Below, in pieces: positions 13,288 to 24,599 of a stretch of DNA of 64,000 bases. The translations under genes were made by a program, and so were the position numbers. The DNA lies in assembly GCA_031216445.1 (NCBI GenBank), contig CM062204.1:16303001-16367000 (forward strand). Direction: 5' to 3'. Source of the DNA: Lateolabrax maculatus. Taxonomy: Eukaryota > Chordata > Actinopteri > Acropomatiformes > Lateolabracidae. Each line of letters opens with the position of its first letter. Positions within the stretch are counted from its first letter, which is position 1. The notes beneath the pieces were generated by a model, which did not search any database, was not told the origin of the DNA, and saw only the letters and a program-made list of their open reading frames with translations.

Positions 13288-13293
13288 GCATAC

Positions 13294-13320
13294 CTGTGTC
13301 AAGCAGTAAGGGGAGTACAT
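13294..13320 (-). CDS. nfix: Nuclear factor I X, coding exon 1 (partial gene)
   Basis: The minus strand reads ATG then MYSPYCLTQ (ATG at 13,320-13,318) and meets the donor GTATGC at once (GT at 13,293-13,292), giving 27 coding bases in phase 0. NFI proteins are CTF/NF-I transcription factors that bind TTGGC(N5)GCCAA as dimers through an N-terminal MH1-like domain encoded by exon 2. Exon 1 supplies only these nine residues. From memory the paralogues read MYSPLCLTQ (NFIA), M(M)YSPICLTQ (NFIB) and MYSSPLCLTQ (NFIC); Tyr5 matches NFIX. The start context is good (ACC before ATG). Synteny with dand5 upstream in the same orientation, as in human 19p13, supports nfix. A nine-residue match alone would be weak, but splice donor, UTR, TATA box and synteny agree. 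Whether this is nfixa or nfixb cannot be told. Confidence 0.85.
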
Positions 13321-13328
13321 GGTTGTGT

Positions 13329-13391
13329 CTAGAGATGAAAATTGGAGTTGTTGATAATAAAGTTGGATGGAGGTTCGCTGCGGTGCCGCAT
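13329..13391 (-). CDS. upstream ORF in the nfix leader, 20 codons
   Basis: An ATG at 13,391-13,389 opens a 20-codon frame (starting MRHRSEPPSN) that ends at TAG (13,331-13,329), eight nt before the nfix ATG. It is the first AUG of the predicted transcript. Position -3 is G, a moderate context; the main ATG has A at -3. Such a close, terminating uORF would reduce initiation or require leaky scanning or reinitiation. No peptide function is claimed. Confidence 0.4.
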   Translation of the reverse strand: MRHRSEPPSNFIINNSNFHL

Positions 13392-13480
13392 TGCAAAGCC
13401 GCTGTGGCTCAGTCCAGGCTGTAACCCCGCCTCGCTCACAGTGAAAGCTCCGCTGTAACTTTAGGGGAAAGTTTTCGCTG

Positions 13481-13559
13481 CTCTCTCTCCCTCCCTCCCT
13501 CCCTCCCTCTTTCTCTCTGGCTCTTCCTCTCTCTCTCTCTCTCTCTCGCTCTCGCTCTC

Positions 13560-13591
<32 letters not shown>

Positions 13592-13609
13592 CCTCCACGC
13601 TCCTCTCTC
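13481..13609. repeat. (CT)n/(CCCT)n tract (GA-rich on the nfix sense strand)
   Basis: An imperfect CT repeat with CCCT and CGCT interruptions in the predicted nfix 5'UTR and core promoter. GA-rich tracts are common in vertebrate 5' regions. Its length makes it likely to be polymorphic. Confidence 0.85.
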
Positions 13610-13650
13610 AGACCGACACAAACCTAACCGTATTTAAAATTATCGTCGGC

Positions 13651-13656
13651 TTTTTA

Positions 13657-13659
<3 letters not shown>
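13651..13659 (-). promoter_or_regulatory. nfix: nfix TATA-like box
   Basis: The minus strand reads CTATAAAAAGCC, a near-consensus TATA box, about 330 bp upstream of the nfix ATG and just above the GA-rich leader. It is flanked upstream by a 24-nt A run on the sense strand (T on plus, about 13,661-13,684). Confidence 0.5.
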
Positions 13660-13684
<25 letters not shown>

Positions 13685-13690
<6 letters not shown>

Positions 13691-15295
13691 AACAATCAGT
13701 GCTTCGCTGCGAGGAATCGCATGAGATACAGGGACCCTGCAGCAGGCTGCAGCAGGGGTTTATAGTGCGCATGTGGTGAGTTCTGTCACCTCGTCGTATT
13801 TTATGGTATTTTCCTAAATTCATATAGAAATATCTGTAGGCCTGCATCATATTGCAGAGTGTGTCTGCAGCTATCCTGCTTCCATTTATTACAGGATTTC
13901 TTTCTTTTTTTTTATTTTTTTGTGAGGGAATGATGGTTCTTGCTTTGCCTGTGCAACAAACATTCAGTCACAATTTTGTCGCCTTTTTACTTAACTTCGT
14001 GTTGATATGACAAATAATAACACATTCAGTTGTCTACCTTAGATAACTAAATATATTATAGATAGAAAGATAGATATCTAAATGGCTGGATCGATAATGA
14101 GATAAGAAACCCAAAGCTCCAGTTTACACAAATTTAACAAAGATTTAGTTCACATTTCTGCCTCACAACTGAAAATGTATCTTTGTTACTCAGTGGTGAG
14201 TTAACTGTTACTCTGTGGCCCCTGTTGCAGCGTAAATTTAATATTCCAAAGAAACCTTGTTACATTGCTATGTTCAATTTCTTTTCTAGAGCATGCCAGT
14301 AATGCATACAGAGCAAACACAAATTATTGAGGAAGCAGATTCCCTTAAGATTTTCTTTTCAACTTTCATATCCTTTGCTGTTGCACTAAATGCAGAAGCA
14401 AACCCAAGTGTGACCAAAATAGAAAGAAAGGTTGGAAGGTTGGAGGTTTGTCTGTGGTATTTTGTCAGCCCGTCTGCTGGAGAGAGAGACAAAAATCTTT
14501 CAGCACACAGTAAACTAATTCAAGTGTCTTAAGTGGAAGAGGCCCAATATTCTTCACCTGAGCTTTTGTTTTTGTAAATTAAAACTGTGCGATGGACAAA
14601 GTATTTGATGCAGCTCCAATGTGAGCCAGCGTTGTTTGTGTTTAATTCATTTTACAAGGTGTCAGGGCTTGATTTGAGGACCGACTCTGACACCTTCAGT
14701 TTGCCTGAAGACGGTCATAGCTATACAGTTTGGATACGAGAACCTCCTCATCGGAAAGTTATAACCAACACCACATTATGTTTCCAAATAAATTCAAATA
14801 TTCTTCATATTTCCAGGGACTTCTTTGAATGCCTACAAGTAACTAAACAAGTCCAAAGTTATTACAGCAAGTTGTAAATTTATTGTCTGGGCGATTGTAA
14901 TTTATTCAGCTGTGATACCCCTCGGATTCCTGTTTTTCTCCTTTTTAACTCAGTCCAAGTCATATTCTAGTGCACTGTATATGTATATGGAGACAAAAGA
15001 TACCTGAACTTGGACAAAGTGGTCTAAACCAGTTTCATTGTGACTTCTATTGTATGGAAGCGATACACTCTGTTTCTAATCAGGCTTGGCTTTATCCTCG
15101 CCCGCTCCCTGCTCCTCAGCCTAATCAAACTCATATATGCAGGCAGAGTGCCTGCAATTATACATAAGCCCCTGCCTTGTGCACGTGTGTGAGTGAGAGA
15201 GTGTGCATGAGCATTGTGAGAGTGTTTGGAAGTGTATGTGTGTGCCTATGTGTGAATACAATTCTGTATGTGCGTATGTCTGAGAGAGAGAGAAA

Positions 15296-15330
<35 letters not shown>

Positions 15331-17478
15331 CGTGCAAGGGTGCGGTTTCGAGGGTTGAAGTCACCCCAGTGCTCGAATGCCAAGTTTTTCAGGGGGATAT
15401 GAAGCTGTGCAGCTTTACGAGACCTCAACCTATGTAGGATACTTACACACTCACCACAGACACACATGCATGTAATGCACAGTATATACACACATACACG
15501 TACACACACACACACACATACGTACACCACCACAAATGTCTCGTGGTCAAAGATATGCTGGCAGAAACAACTAGAAAAAGAATTAGATTCAGCAACGGGA
15601 GAAAAATACTAAACAAAAGTGTAGGAAAGTGAAGCATATTGAGGTGAAGTCTTTTCCTTTCCTATAGTTTCTCCTCTTTCCAAACCACACCCCACCACGG
15701 CACAGGCCCAAACCCCAAAGCCTTTGTGTGCTCCCTCGCTTTCCCTCTTTCTCTTTCTGTCTACCCCTTTTTCTTTTTCTCAGCGGTTCTTTTGAGTGAC
15801 CTTTTTTCTCCTTTTCTATCTCATAATCTTTTGCCGTTCCCTCTCTCTCTCTTTCTGCCGTCTCAATCACGCACACTGTCCCTGTCGCCCGTCTGACTTT
15901 ACCGGCCGTCTTTGTCCCTGGCTGCAGTCTGGGGCCGAGGCGACCGTCTCAGTATTCAACGCAGGCGCTTGGCTGTAACAAACAAACTATAGCAACCACA
16001 GGAGTCAACACTGACGCTCAGGTTTTCCGTCCAAACTCTCTTTCTCTGCCCGTCCAGTCTGACCATCACCTATGAAAGCCGGCCGAGCGCGCGGGGCTCT
16101 AGTGGTCTCTGAGCTTGCCATTAAAAAGCACACGAGAAAACCATATGGTGTGTCTAAAGTTAGCGTGTTGTGGTCTCCCATTGACACACAGCACTACCCA
16201 TATACTTACTGTTTACCATCGCCTGTGGCTAGGCCATTAAATATTGAAAGTGATGTGGCATACTGATACTGCCATTAGCATGCTAAATGTGTGAGACAGG
16301 TGGTTGAGGCTGCCTTTCAAAAGGCAGGAAATATGTGAACGGAAAATGTGTGTAACTGTACCGTTTACTACGCCGTACAGTGTCAATGTTGTTTGAGTAA
16401 GCTGTTTATGTGTGCTCTGGGAGGGAACACGCCAGTCAAATGCATACAGGCATATGCAGTCAGAAAGAAATGGCTGACTGGCCGTTATGGCTAACAAGCA
16501 TATCATACACAGTGTGGATCCCAGAGACTCTATGGATCTGTTTGCAATCTGAGTGTGTGTGCAGAGCAATGTGTTACGTCTGCTGCTTTTTACGGGTTTA
16601 CTGTGTGCAATAGCTGCACATGCGCTTGACTCGACTGGTTTGGATTACTGCGTTTCGACCGTGTTTGTATTCAGCAGGAAGAAAACGTATAGACATATTT
16701 TTTTCTAGTCTGATGTCAGCATTTTGTTAATTAAGGCGGGAAATTCAGCATGTCAGGTTGCAGCACACAGGCCAAAGGAGCAGTTTTCCAGGCAGTCTTA
16801 CAGTTGCCTATAAACTCAACCTGAACAACAACATGCTGTTTTTACAAATGTATGAAAATTACCACATGCAGAACGTGTCGACCACAGAAAGTGTTCTGCA
16901 AAATAATCTCATATCTTTAGTTGTTTTAATGTTTTGCATTTTTTCTTTTGTTTTAACTGGCTGCTGACTTTGTCCCCCACGTGAGGAAAATGTGTCTGGA
17001 GAGCTGCTATAAGCACAAAAAAATACATGTCACAGAAAAGTTGACATTTTGAGGAAATACGTCTTCATGCAGGGCACTGTTGCCACACATCAGCACAGAC
17101 GACAAATGAGTTCAGGACATCCATGATGACATGAGGGAGATTTTACAGGAAGTAAATATATGAGCATGCTAACGGGCAGAATGTCAACACTCAAAACTGT
17201 GTGTGTATTTCCTGGACACATTAACCCTTCAGATTCAAGATCTGAAGAATAAAGATACTGTGGTTAACACCCCCCACAGATAAATCTGGCCCTGTGGAAA
17301 TTATTCTGCAACATGCACTGATGAGTCTTTTGTACTCTGAATGCCCTCCTCTTCTCAACTGCGGTAAATCTTTACAACAGAAAAAAAGAGTTTATTTTTA
17401 ATTGGACCGGGCTTGTTTGTGTGTCCAGGAAATAAATCTTGGGACATAAATATGACGAGGACAGATGTAGAGAGCTTG

Positions 17479-17515
<37 letters not shown>

Positions 17516-20500
17516 AGTGTGTGTATATACCCTATATGTGTCAGGCACGAGGAAACATTCAGGCATCCCTGGGCCTCTAGAAGGATCGTCGTTCACCAGG
17601 TAGGTGTCAGTAGCCTAAAAAGAACAAAAAGATGGTTATTTAATTGAAAAATGTATCAATTGTGTAGTACAGTGATTTAGTCATAATATTAACAACTCTT
17701 TTAGGAATGCTTGAACCTGTCACTTTGTGGCAGGTTCCAGTAAAAAACTTGCAATTAATTTGGGGAACAATACAATATGTTAAAACATTTACAGAAACAT
17801 TTTAATCATTGAATTTATCTCATTATTTTCCATATAATATCTCACATTTTTTTAATTCAGAAAGGCATTTGTGAACAGTCGTGTCCTGATGTCACCCCAA
17901 TCAAATGTGGATTTTTCTTGCTTCCCTTTATGAGACAGCCCTAAAATGTACCTGTACTATATGAGACAGTCTTATAACCCCTACTGGTTTCATTTCTCCA
18001 CAGAAAGCACAGCGCCTGTTAACAACTCTTGCACTATACATCCCCAGCCAGGCTGTCTGTAAGTACCAGTGTGCATGCATGCATGTGTGTGTAAGTGTGC
18101 ATTCAGGGAGCTTCATTTGTATTCTAAGTCAAGCAGGCAGGCAAGCAGGGTTCTGGCAGGGCCCGGAGCTGTGAAATGGGCTCTCTTTGCAGTTCTGCCG
18201 TTGATTGGATCAACCTATCCCACTCTACTTAGCCGAAGGGAGCCCAAATCCCACAGCCGCTGTGCCGTTCTGTGAAATCCTATTTCATTTCACAACTTTA
18301 ACGGATAAAAAAGCGTGCACACACGCTTGTGCCAGCCCAAGACCCCATGCCACATTTATTTAGCTGAACAGGAGCAGAGGGAAAACAGTGTATCTGGTGT
18401 GTAGAAACGTTTAAATGCACATACATACAGTCTCACTCTCTTGAAAATATAATCACCTGCACGTATATATACATTTTTTTCTATGCCCATGTGCTCCAAG
18501 CCTCGCACACAAACACACAAGAACACACGCACGCACACACCAACGCACACGTGCATGCCACTTACGCAGACACACAGACACAAACCCCATAATAAGAGCC
18601 AGACATTGGCAGACCACACAGCCCTGAGTTGTGGTGAAAACAAAGGCTATTCATATCCTTCGCAATGAGAGGTCTGTACAGCTAACTCTCTTTCTCCCCC
18701 TCTCCCCCGTCTCTCCCCTCAGCTTTTTATTACAGATAATCTGCACTCGCAAACCTTCCATTTTTCTGCAATTGTGCGATTTCTAATCATCTTTATTAGT
18801 CCATAAACATGTTTTTTTTATTTTTAGTCTCTTTTTACAGCCGAGGCCTCCAGCTCCTTAAGGGGGCAACACAGTGCCCATTGTTGAGTCTCAAGAAGAG
18901 GATGAAGCCAGGAACAGGGTGAGAGAGGCCTGCTGATAAGACTGCAAAGCATTATGGGAATGGGGTAGCAGAGTTCCTTAGATGCACGCATACACATACA
19001 TGCTGATACACACAGAAACACACACGCACACGACAAAATGCAAACACTCAAAGTCTGCCAGGCCACATGTGTCTGATAATGAGAGGATGCATCTGATTGG
19101 CTGGCGGTCAGAATAATGGCCTAGATCCACGGCACCTGTGTGGGGGTGCGCACCAGCACGAGCCTGCAGACTACCAGCAAGCAGACCACAATGCATCAGG
19201 TGTGCTGGAGCCCCTGTGATTGGCTGTCCCTGGCCAGAAACAGGGTCAGGTGCACTAGCAGGCCTCTTCTGATTGGTTGAGCCAGACCCAAAAAGCTCCG
19301 GGTGGGAAAGAACTGTTTTCATTGGCTGCCGCTGCCTCATTCTGCTGGTGAATGGGTGTTTGGGAGGATGGCACTGGGATCGGGTTCAAATGGGATTGTT
19401 TGAGGATACATACTGACTATTTGAGAATATATTTGTACATATGTAGCCCTTTATGTACAGAAAATCTCAATCCCAATACTCATCCTTTAACTTGACCCAA
19501 GTAGCGTTTTGAAACTATGTAAAACACACAAAAAAAACGAACTGCAACAACAGATGATTCTCTCTCATTTCATATTAACCAATCCAACAAAGAAGAATTT
19601 AAATACCCTCTTTATGTAATCATCCAAAGAAACAGGTGTTGATGAACCTCAATCCCATTGTGCAACAGTGAATAACATGAAGCTAATGAATAGGCTAAGC
19701 TCTGTACCTGCCACTTGGGAGGCCAGAACATACTGACTCCCTTTGTAGTAAACCCCAGAAAAACTCCAGGCCCCCAAACACTCTCTCCTGCAGCAGTGTA
19801 TGAATTATATATTGTACTATATATATAGAACATATGCCCAGCCCATATGGCCAGCCCTGAGCGAAAAAATCTCAAAGCCCTCCTTAATTAACATTTTAGA
19901 GGGAAGATTCGGAGGCGGGAGATTGAGTCAGTGACCTATTTGGAGTCCATCATCGCCCAATGCAAATGTGTTAATTGAGACAGATTTTCCCACTCCACAA
20001 ATATGTGGAGAAGGGGATGTGATGGAGGATTTTTTTTTTTTGTGTGTGTGAGCCATCTGATCTAAGGTAGGGGTATAGGCTCTGTTTAAAACAGCCATTC
20101 CTGCTGCCTCCACTGACAAAAGAAGACACTTCTCTTTCACTTTTTCCCTCACTATCTCACACAGTCTTTCCTTGGCTCGCTCTTCCTCTGTCTCTTTCTC
20201 TCTCTGGGTATCTGTGTTGAAGACCATATGGCCAAATTCTTTGGAGGTGAGATCTCCGAAACCTGCTCGCACACTCGCGCGCACACTCACACGTGTCCTC
20301 ACACACACACCTCCACAGAGCTTTGTGTATGAAAGGCCCTGATGGTGGAATTTGTTCTCAGATGGCTCCATTTTAAAGCACATGAATGGCAACATATCAA
20401 TGATCCTCCTCTCTCTGTCTTTCTGTCTCTCTGCATCTCACATTTGCAGTTACACACACACACTAATTCACCACCTACACACAAAAACTTACTCTGCTCA

Positions 20501-23500
20501 CACACCTGGTGCAGTCCTCTCCTTGTTTCCAGAAAGCATTTATTCTGGCTGCCGCACAACTATCAACCACAATCAGAATCAGCGCTGTCAGTCCAATTTT
20601 TTAAAAACCATAATTATTATCACCACCATTGTGTCTTCATCGCGTTTTTATCATCATCATTTGGTGGCTGAAAATAACACTGCCAAGTTTAAGGCACGGG
20701 ATGAAAATGGGGGGATGGGAAGAGAGAAAGAGAGAGTCCAGCCAACCTGCGTGAGATGGCAACCACTTCAAAGACGGCGGACTGCACCGGCGATCTGTTC
20801 CACGGTGTGTGAGGGGTGTATGAAAGGCAGAAATGGCCGCCGTGTGAGTCCCTGCCAAAGCTACCTCGGGGAGAAATGTTGGAAAAATACGATTTTTCAC
20901 ACAGCCATCTCGGGGGGTGAAGGGAAAATGGGGAGAATAAGAAAGAAGATGAGAAACTGGGGGGCTGCATTAAAAAAAAGAAGGATAGAAGGATGGCTGA
21001 GCAGAGAGGGGCTAATTATTTCACTCCACTTGTGGGTCCTGAAGGTTTTGTTGGGTCAGAAGTACAGCCAAGATGCTGTGCTGAAGATTGCATTTGGCTT
21101 AATTGTGCAGTTGTGTTTTACACAACAGTAAACGGTGAGATTGTGGATATGGCATGAGGCACATGGTGTGAACAGTTTCTGTTAAGGAGGCCTGACCGCA
21201 GGAGGCAGAAGAACAATTTAATTTCACATGACTTAAGCAAAAAAACATTCCACTTATGCGGAAATTCAACCATGTGTATATGTGTGCAAATCAAAGGTGC
21301 TTCTATGCAAATCTGCTGGGTGAGGTGAAACTTTTGAATTCGTCAGTGAAAAAACTATGCCAGTCCTAACAATAGCTGTCCCAACTCTATGTAAAGGAAT
21401 ACATCCTTTCACCAAAACTGTTAGGGTGAAACAAGTTTGAACAGAGCACACATTGTGACACACCCCAAGATTTGCTTGGCCTGGCACTTCGCCTGTCAAC
21501 TACTGATCTTGCTCGACAGGCTGGCCTTTAGATAACACAATGCCAATTGTAACACTGAACTTCCCGGGCCGCAACATTTCGCTGCCACACTGCTCGCACC
21601 GTACGCCGCCGCTGTACACTAGGTAACCCAACGCCACTGGCACCCCTTTTCCAACATGGATCCTTATTCAAGCTTTTTTAACGGCCAAACCACACTCAGT
21701 TAAGGCCTCGCCACACTGGCTATGTGCATTTAACAATGAGGTTTGGGTTGGTACAATCAGCCCTTTGTGTCTCACAAGGACTGATCCATGGGGAGATTTT
21801 CTTGTGGTTATGGTTCTAATACAGCAGAGTTTACCACAAAGACCAGGAAGCATAGAGTTACATTACAAAACACACACACATACACACACTCAGTATGACT
21901 CAATAAAGCAGCGTGTTGAGCTCGTGTAAAATGCCTCACCCACTTCCAACTCAACTGAAATGATACTCTAAAAATGTATTTAATAATATGGTAAGGTTCA
22001 CGCCCACCTCCCAGCTTGGCACCAATAACAGTCTTGGCTTTGATTTGACTGATAGGTTCTGTGGTTGGCAGGTTTTCCCTGCAACAACCACAGCGAAACC
22101 AACTGTGAAATTATATGCCCACAATCAAAACAAAATGAGGATTGTTATATCACTGCTGATTATGAACCACTTTCTAATAGTTCATTTACCTTAAGAAACT
22201 AGACAGAAAATTGGACAGCTGATATGGCAAATCACGTGGCCTGTAATTTGACATTTTGAAGCCCTTGAGGCCTGTTTCTGCTGTTGTGCAGGTATGACTG
22301 GGTGTCACATAAATGGTCTAACATTTTTGGCAGGTGACCCCCATAACAAACTGATATTGATAACACTGATATTTAAAACACACGAAATATGTATTCGCAT
22401 TCTTCTGATGTGACAGAGTGTGCTTACGATGTGTCATTTGTCTGGGGGAGAGAAATCAAGTTGCTCCTGTAAAGCTGGTTGATGACGAGCAGAAAGAAGC
22501 ACACTCAGATATGCTCTCTATTATATTACTGTATATAAGACACTTCTGCTTATTATTGATGACACTGAACGCCCACTCCAGTCTGAATTTGAGATCGTGT
22601 TTACAATTAAAATATATAGAATATCTCTGAAGATCAATAAAATGAATAAACAGCAATAAAATATGCTCATGCCAGGGCTTTTCATTTACAGAAGTTGTAT
22701 CAACTCTTGTCCATATTTTGCTGTATTGCTGATGCCTCATTATGTGTGTTGTGTTTACTACTTTTACTGTGTTTTTTGTCTTTATCGGTGTGACAAAGAC
22801 TTTGCCATTTCAGAATATCCAGATGGTGTTTCAGTCTATATAAACCGTAACATTTTATTTCTATGTCTAATGCTGGATAATGACCTCAGATGACTATTGA
22901 ATTGCTGTTTTTGTAATAGTATTAATATGCACAGTGGAACTGCTTGTCCAAGTTTGTTTAAAGGGCTACATTACTGGTGCAACATGAATATTGTGTAGCG
23001 AAAAATAATCTGAATAATTTCTGATCATGTGCATACTGTATTCATCCCCTCTAAAGTGTCTACTTCTATGTTACTACAAAAACGTCCAATCATCACCTCA
23101 GAATAGTTTAACAGCTCTTTCTTAAACCAAGAAGCTCAACAAATTAACACTGTGTCAAGTGACAAAACACATGACACACAGCCACATTATGGCTCCACTG
23201 CTGTAATCTGTTGGTTAATAATGCAGATCAATTATAATGTAGGTCACAGTTTTAGGCCATATTAATTATAATTTTAGGCCATTATAATTCAAAAGCTTCG
23301 AACTGAAGCATGGTGGGGATTGCTTTGTGTCAAATAATCCTTCAATAAAAAAATTATAAGCAGATGCCTGAAGTGATATATAATATTTATCTCTCTAAAT
23401 GCTGCAGGATTTAAAAAAAAATAATTAGATCATCCTTCTTCCTTTTGATTTTCTGGTCAACATTAAATGCTACGGAGGTGCTCTTAGTCACGCTGCTTTC

Positions 23501-24590
23501 CTTATAAGCTTGTGAGCACTTGTTCAGGGGGCACAAAGACGGCCTGTGTGTCACCTCACCTCCCCACCCCCGTGTAGCCGCTATAAAGTGTCATCAACTG
23601 CGCAGATGAAGTGCCCATTGATAAAAACAGCAGCCGCCTCAGACGGAAAAGACACAGTCCGGGTGCAAGGTGGACCACGGAGCAGCACGTAACCTATACG
23701 ATGCTCGCAGAATATCATCATCTGGTGATGATGATGATGAATGCCGCCCACGTAATATCTCTATATGCTGTCCTTTCGGATCGCCCCAGTCTGCGGTCGC
23801 ATGCGGGTTTTTTTTTTTTTTCTTCTTCTGTTTGATCTGAGCGGCGCGGATCAGCCTCCACTTTGTCAGTCGGTGTCTTGACAGGGCCACTGAGACGCCT
23901 CTGCAAACAGCCCAGCCTGCACATTGTTAACCCACCACAGAGGCTAAACCAGTTTCAATTAGAGAACTGATTTTTATTTATTTTTTTTTTATATATTAAA
24001 TATCAGAGACATAATTGATACAGCGTTATTATGTCACTGTGGACGTTTAAGGAATTTACGTGCAAGGCAGTTCACAAAAATTGTCAGACGTTTTTACAGT
24101 TAAAAAATATATACAGAGAGCTGCATTAAAACACATTGTTGGTGTGCAAGTGATATGACAATCATCATATCTGAGGTTTTTTTTTTTTTTTTAAATGTGG
24201 TTAATCAAAATGAGTTTAAATGCTTTATAATTATCCAAATTGGCAGGCAAGCAAGGTGATCATACTTAAAGCTAGACACACAGTAACAAACACATACTCT
24301 CTCTCTCTCTCTCTCTTTCCCACACACACACACACACAAACACACACAGGTGTGTTGTATTGTCATCTGTGGCCTCACACACTCCACTGCCAACTCGCAC
24401 TCTGCGTGTCCAACAAAGTGCCGATCTTTTACAAAGAAACTGAAAACCTAAAAAAAAAAAAAATTAAAATTAAAATAAAAACAACCCGCGGGGATGCAGT
24501 TAAACACATGTAATGTTTGGGTTTTTTTTTGTCAGTCCTATAGACTTTACCCTATAGACCCACCAGAGGGGAACTATTGAGTTACACAGC
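13685..24590. other. intergenic, nfix-upstream desert part 1
   Basis: No gene is supported. The block is mostly unique, moderately AT-rich sequence with microsatellites at about 15,297-15,336 (GT), 17,480-17,510 (GT), 18,500-18,555 (CA-rich), 20,280-20,312, 20,452-20,464 and 24,297-24,349 (CT then CA). It contains a CCAAT/ATTGG cluster at 19,095-19,330. The longest frame (about 20,352-21,131 plus) has no recognisable domain, no splice context and simple-sequence composition at its start. Confidence 0.7.
19095..19327. promoter_or_regulatory. cluster of four ATTGG (inverted CCAAT) motifs with NFI-like half-sites
   Basis: GATTGGCT at 19,095-19,102 and 19,218-19,225, GATTGGTT at 19,271-19,278 and ATTGGCT at 19,321-19,327 all point the same way within 235 bp. 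The first, second and fourth also contain TTGGC, the NFI half-site, and the second is followed by GGCCA seven bases later. This is denser than expected by chance and resembles an NF-Y or NFI platform. No promoter-proximal gene is visible, so an enhancer or an unannotated transcript start are both possible. Confidence 0.35.
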
Positions 24591-24599
24591 ACGTACCAT

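Larger units (their letters stand above)
1..13293 (-). other. nfix: nfix intron 1 (partial; acceptor outside window)
   Basis: Everything below the exon-1 donor at 13,293 is read as the first intron of nfix on the minus strand. The next NFI exon, about 530 bp encoding the DEFHPFIEALL DNA-binding region, is not present in any frame, so the intron continues beyond base 1. NFI genes are known for a very long first intron. The stretch has few recognisable transposons. It contains the 5' tandem repeat, CA/GA microsatellites (for example 480-535, 1,552-1,771, 3,400-3,441, 6,040-6,092, 8,109-8,134, 9,123-9,162, 9,690-9,721), homopolymers near 10 kb and 12.76 kb, and GC-rich palindromic blocks at 10.5 and 11.6 kb. 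No other gene is supported here. Confidence 0.75.
13321..13625 (-). other. nfix: nfix predicted 5'UTR
   Basis: This leader of about 305 nt is inferred from the TATA-like box at 13,651-13,659 (start expected about 25-30 nt downstream) to the ATG at 13,320. On the sense strand it carries a long GA-rich tract (CT on plus, 13,481-13,609), a GC-rich middle, and a short upstream ORF (13,329-13,391). The uORF ATG is the only ATG in the leader. The true start site is not proven. Confidence 0.5.

Noticed and set aside
18978..19340. 120-codon minus frame over the CCAAT cluster
   Set aside because: Its repeated peptide words come from the repeated CCAATC boxes, and the 3' half is a CA-type run.
20352..21131. 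259-codon plus-strand frame
   Set aside because: The start is simple-sequence (CT/CA) rich, nothing in it resembles a known domain, and no splice or promoter context supports it.
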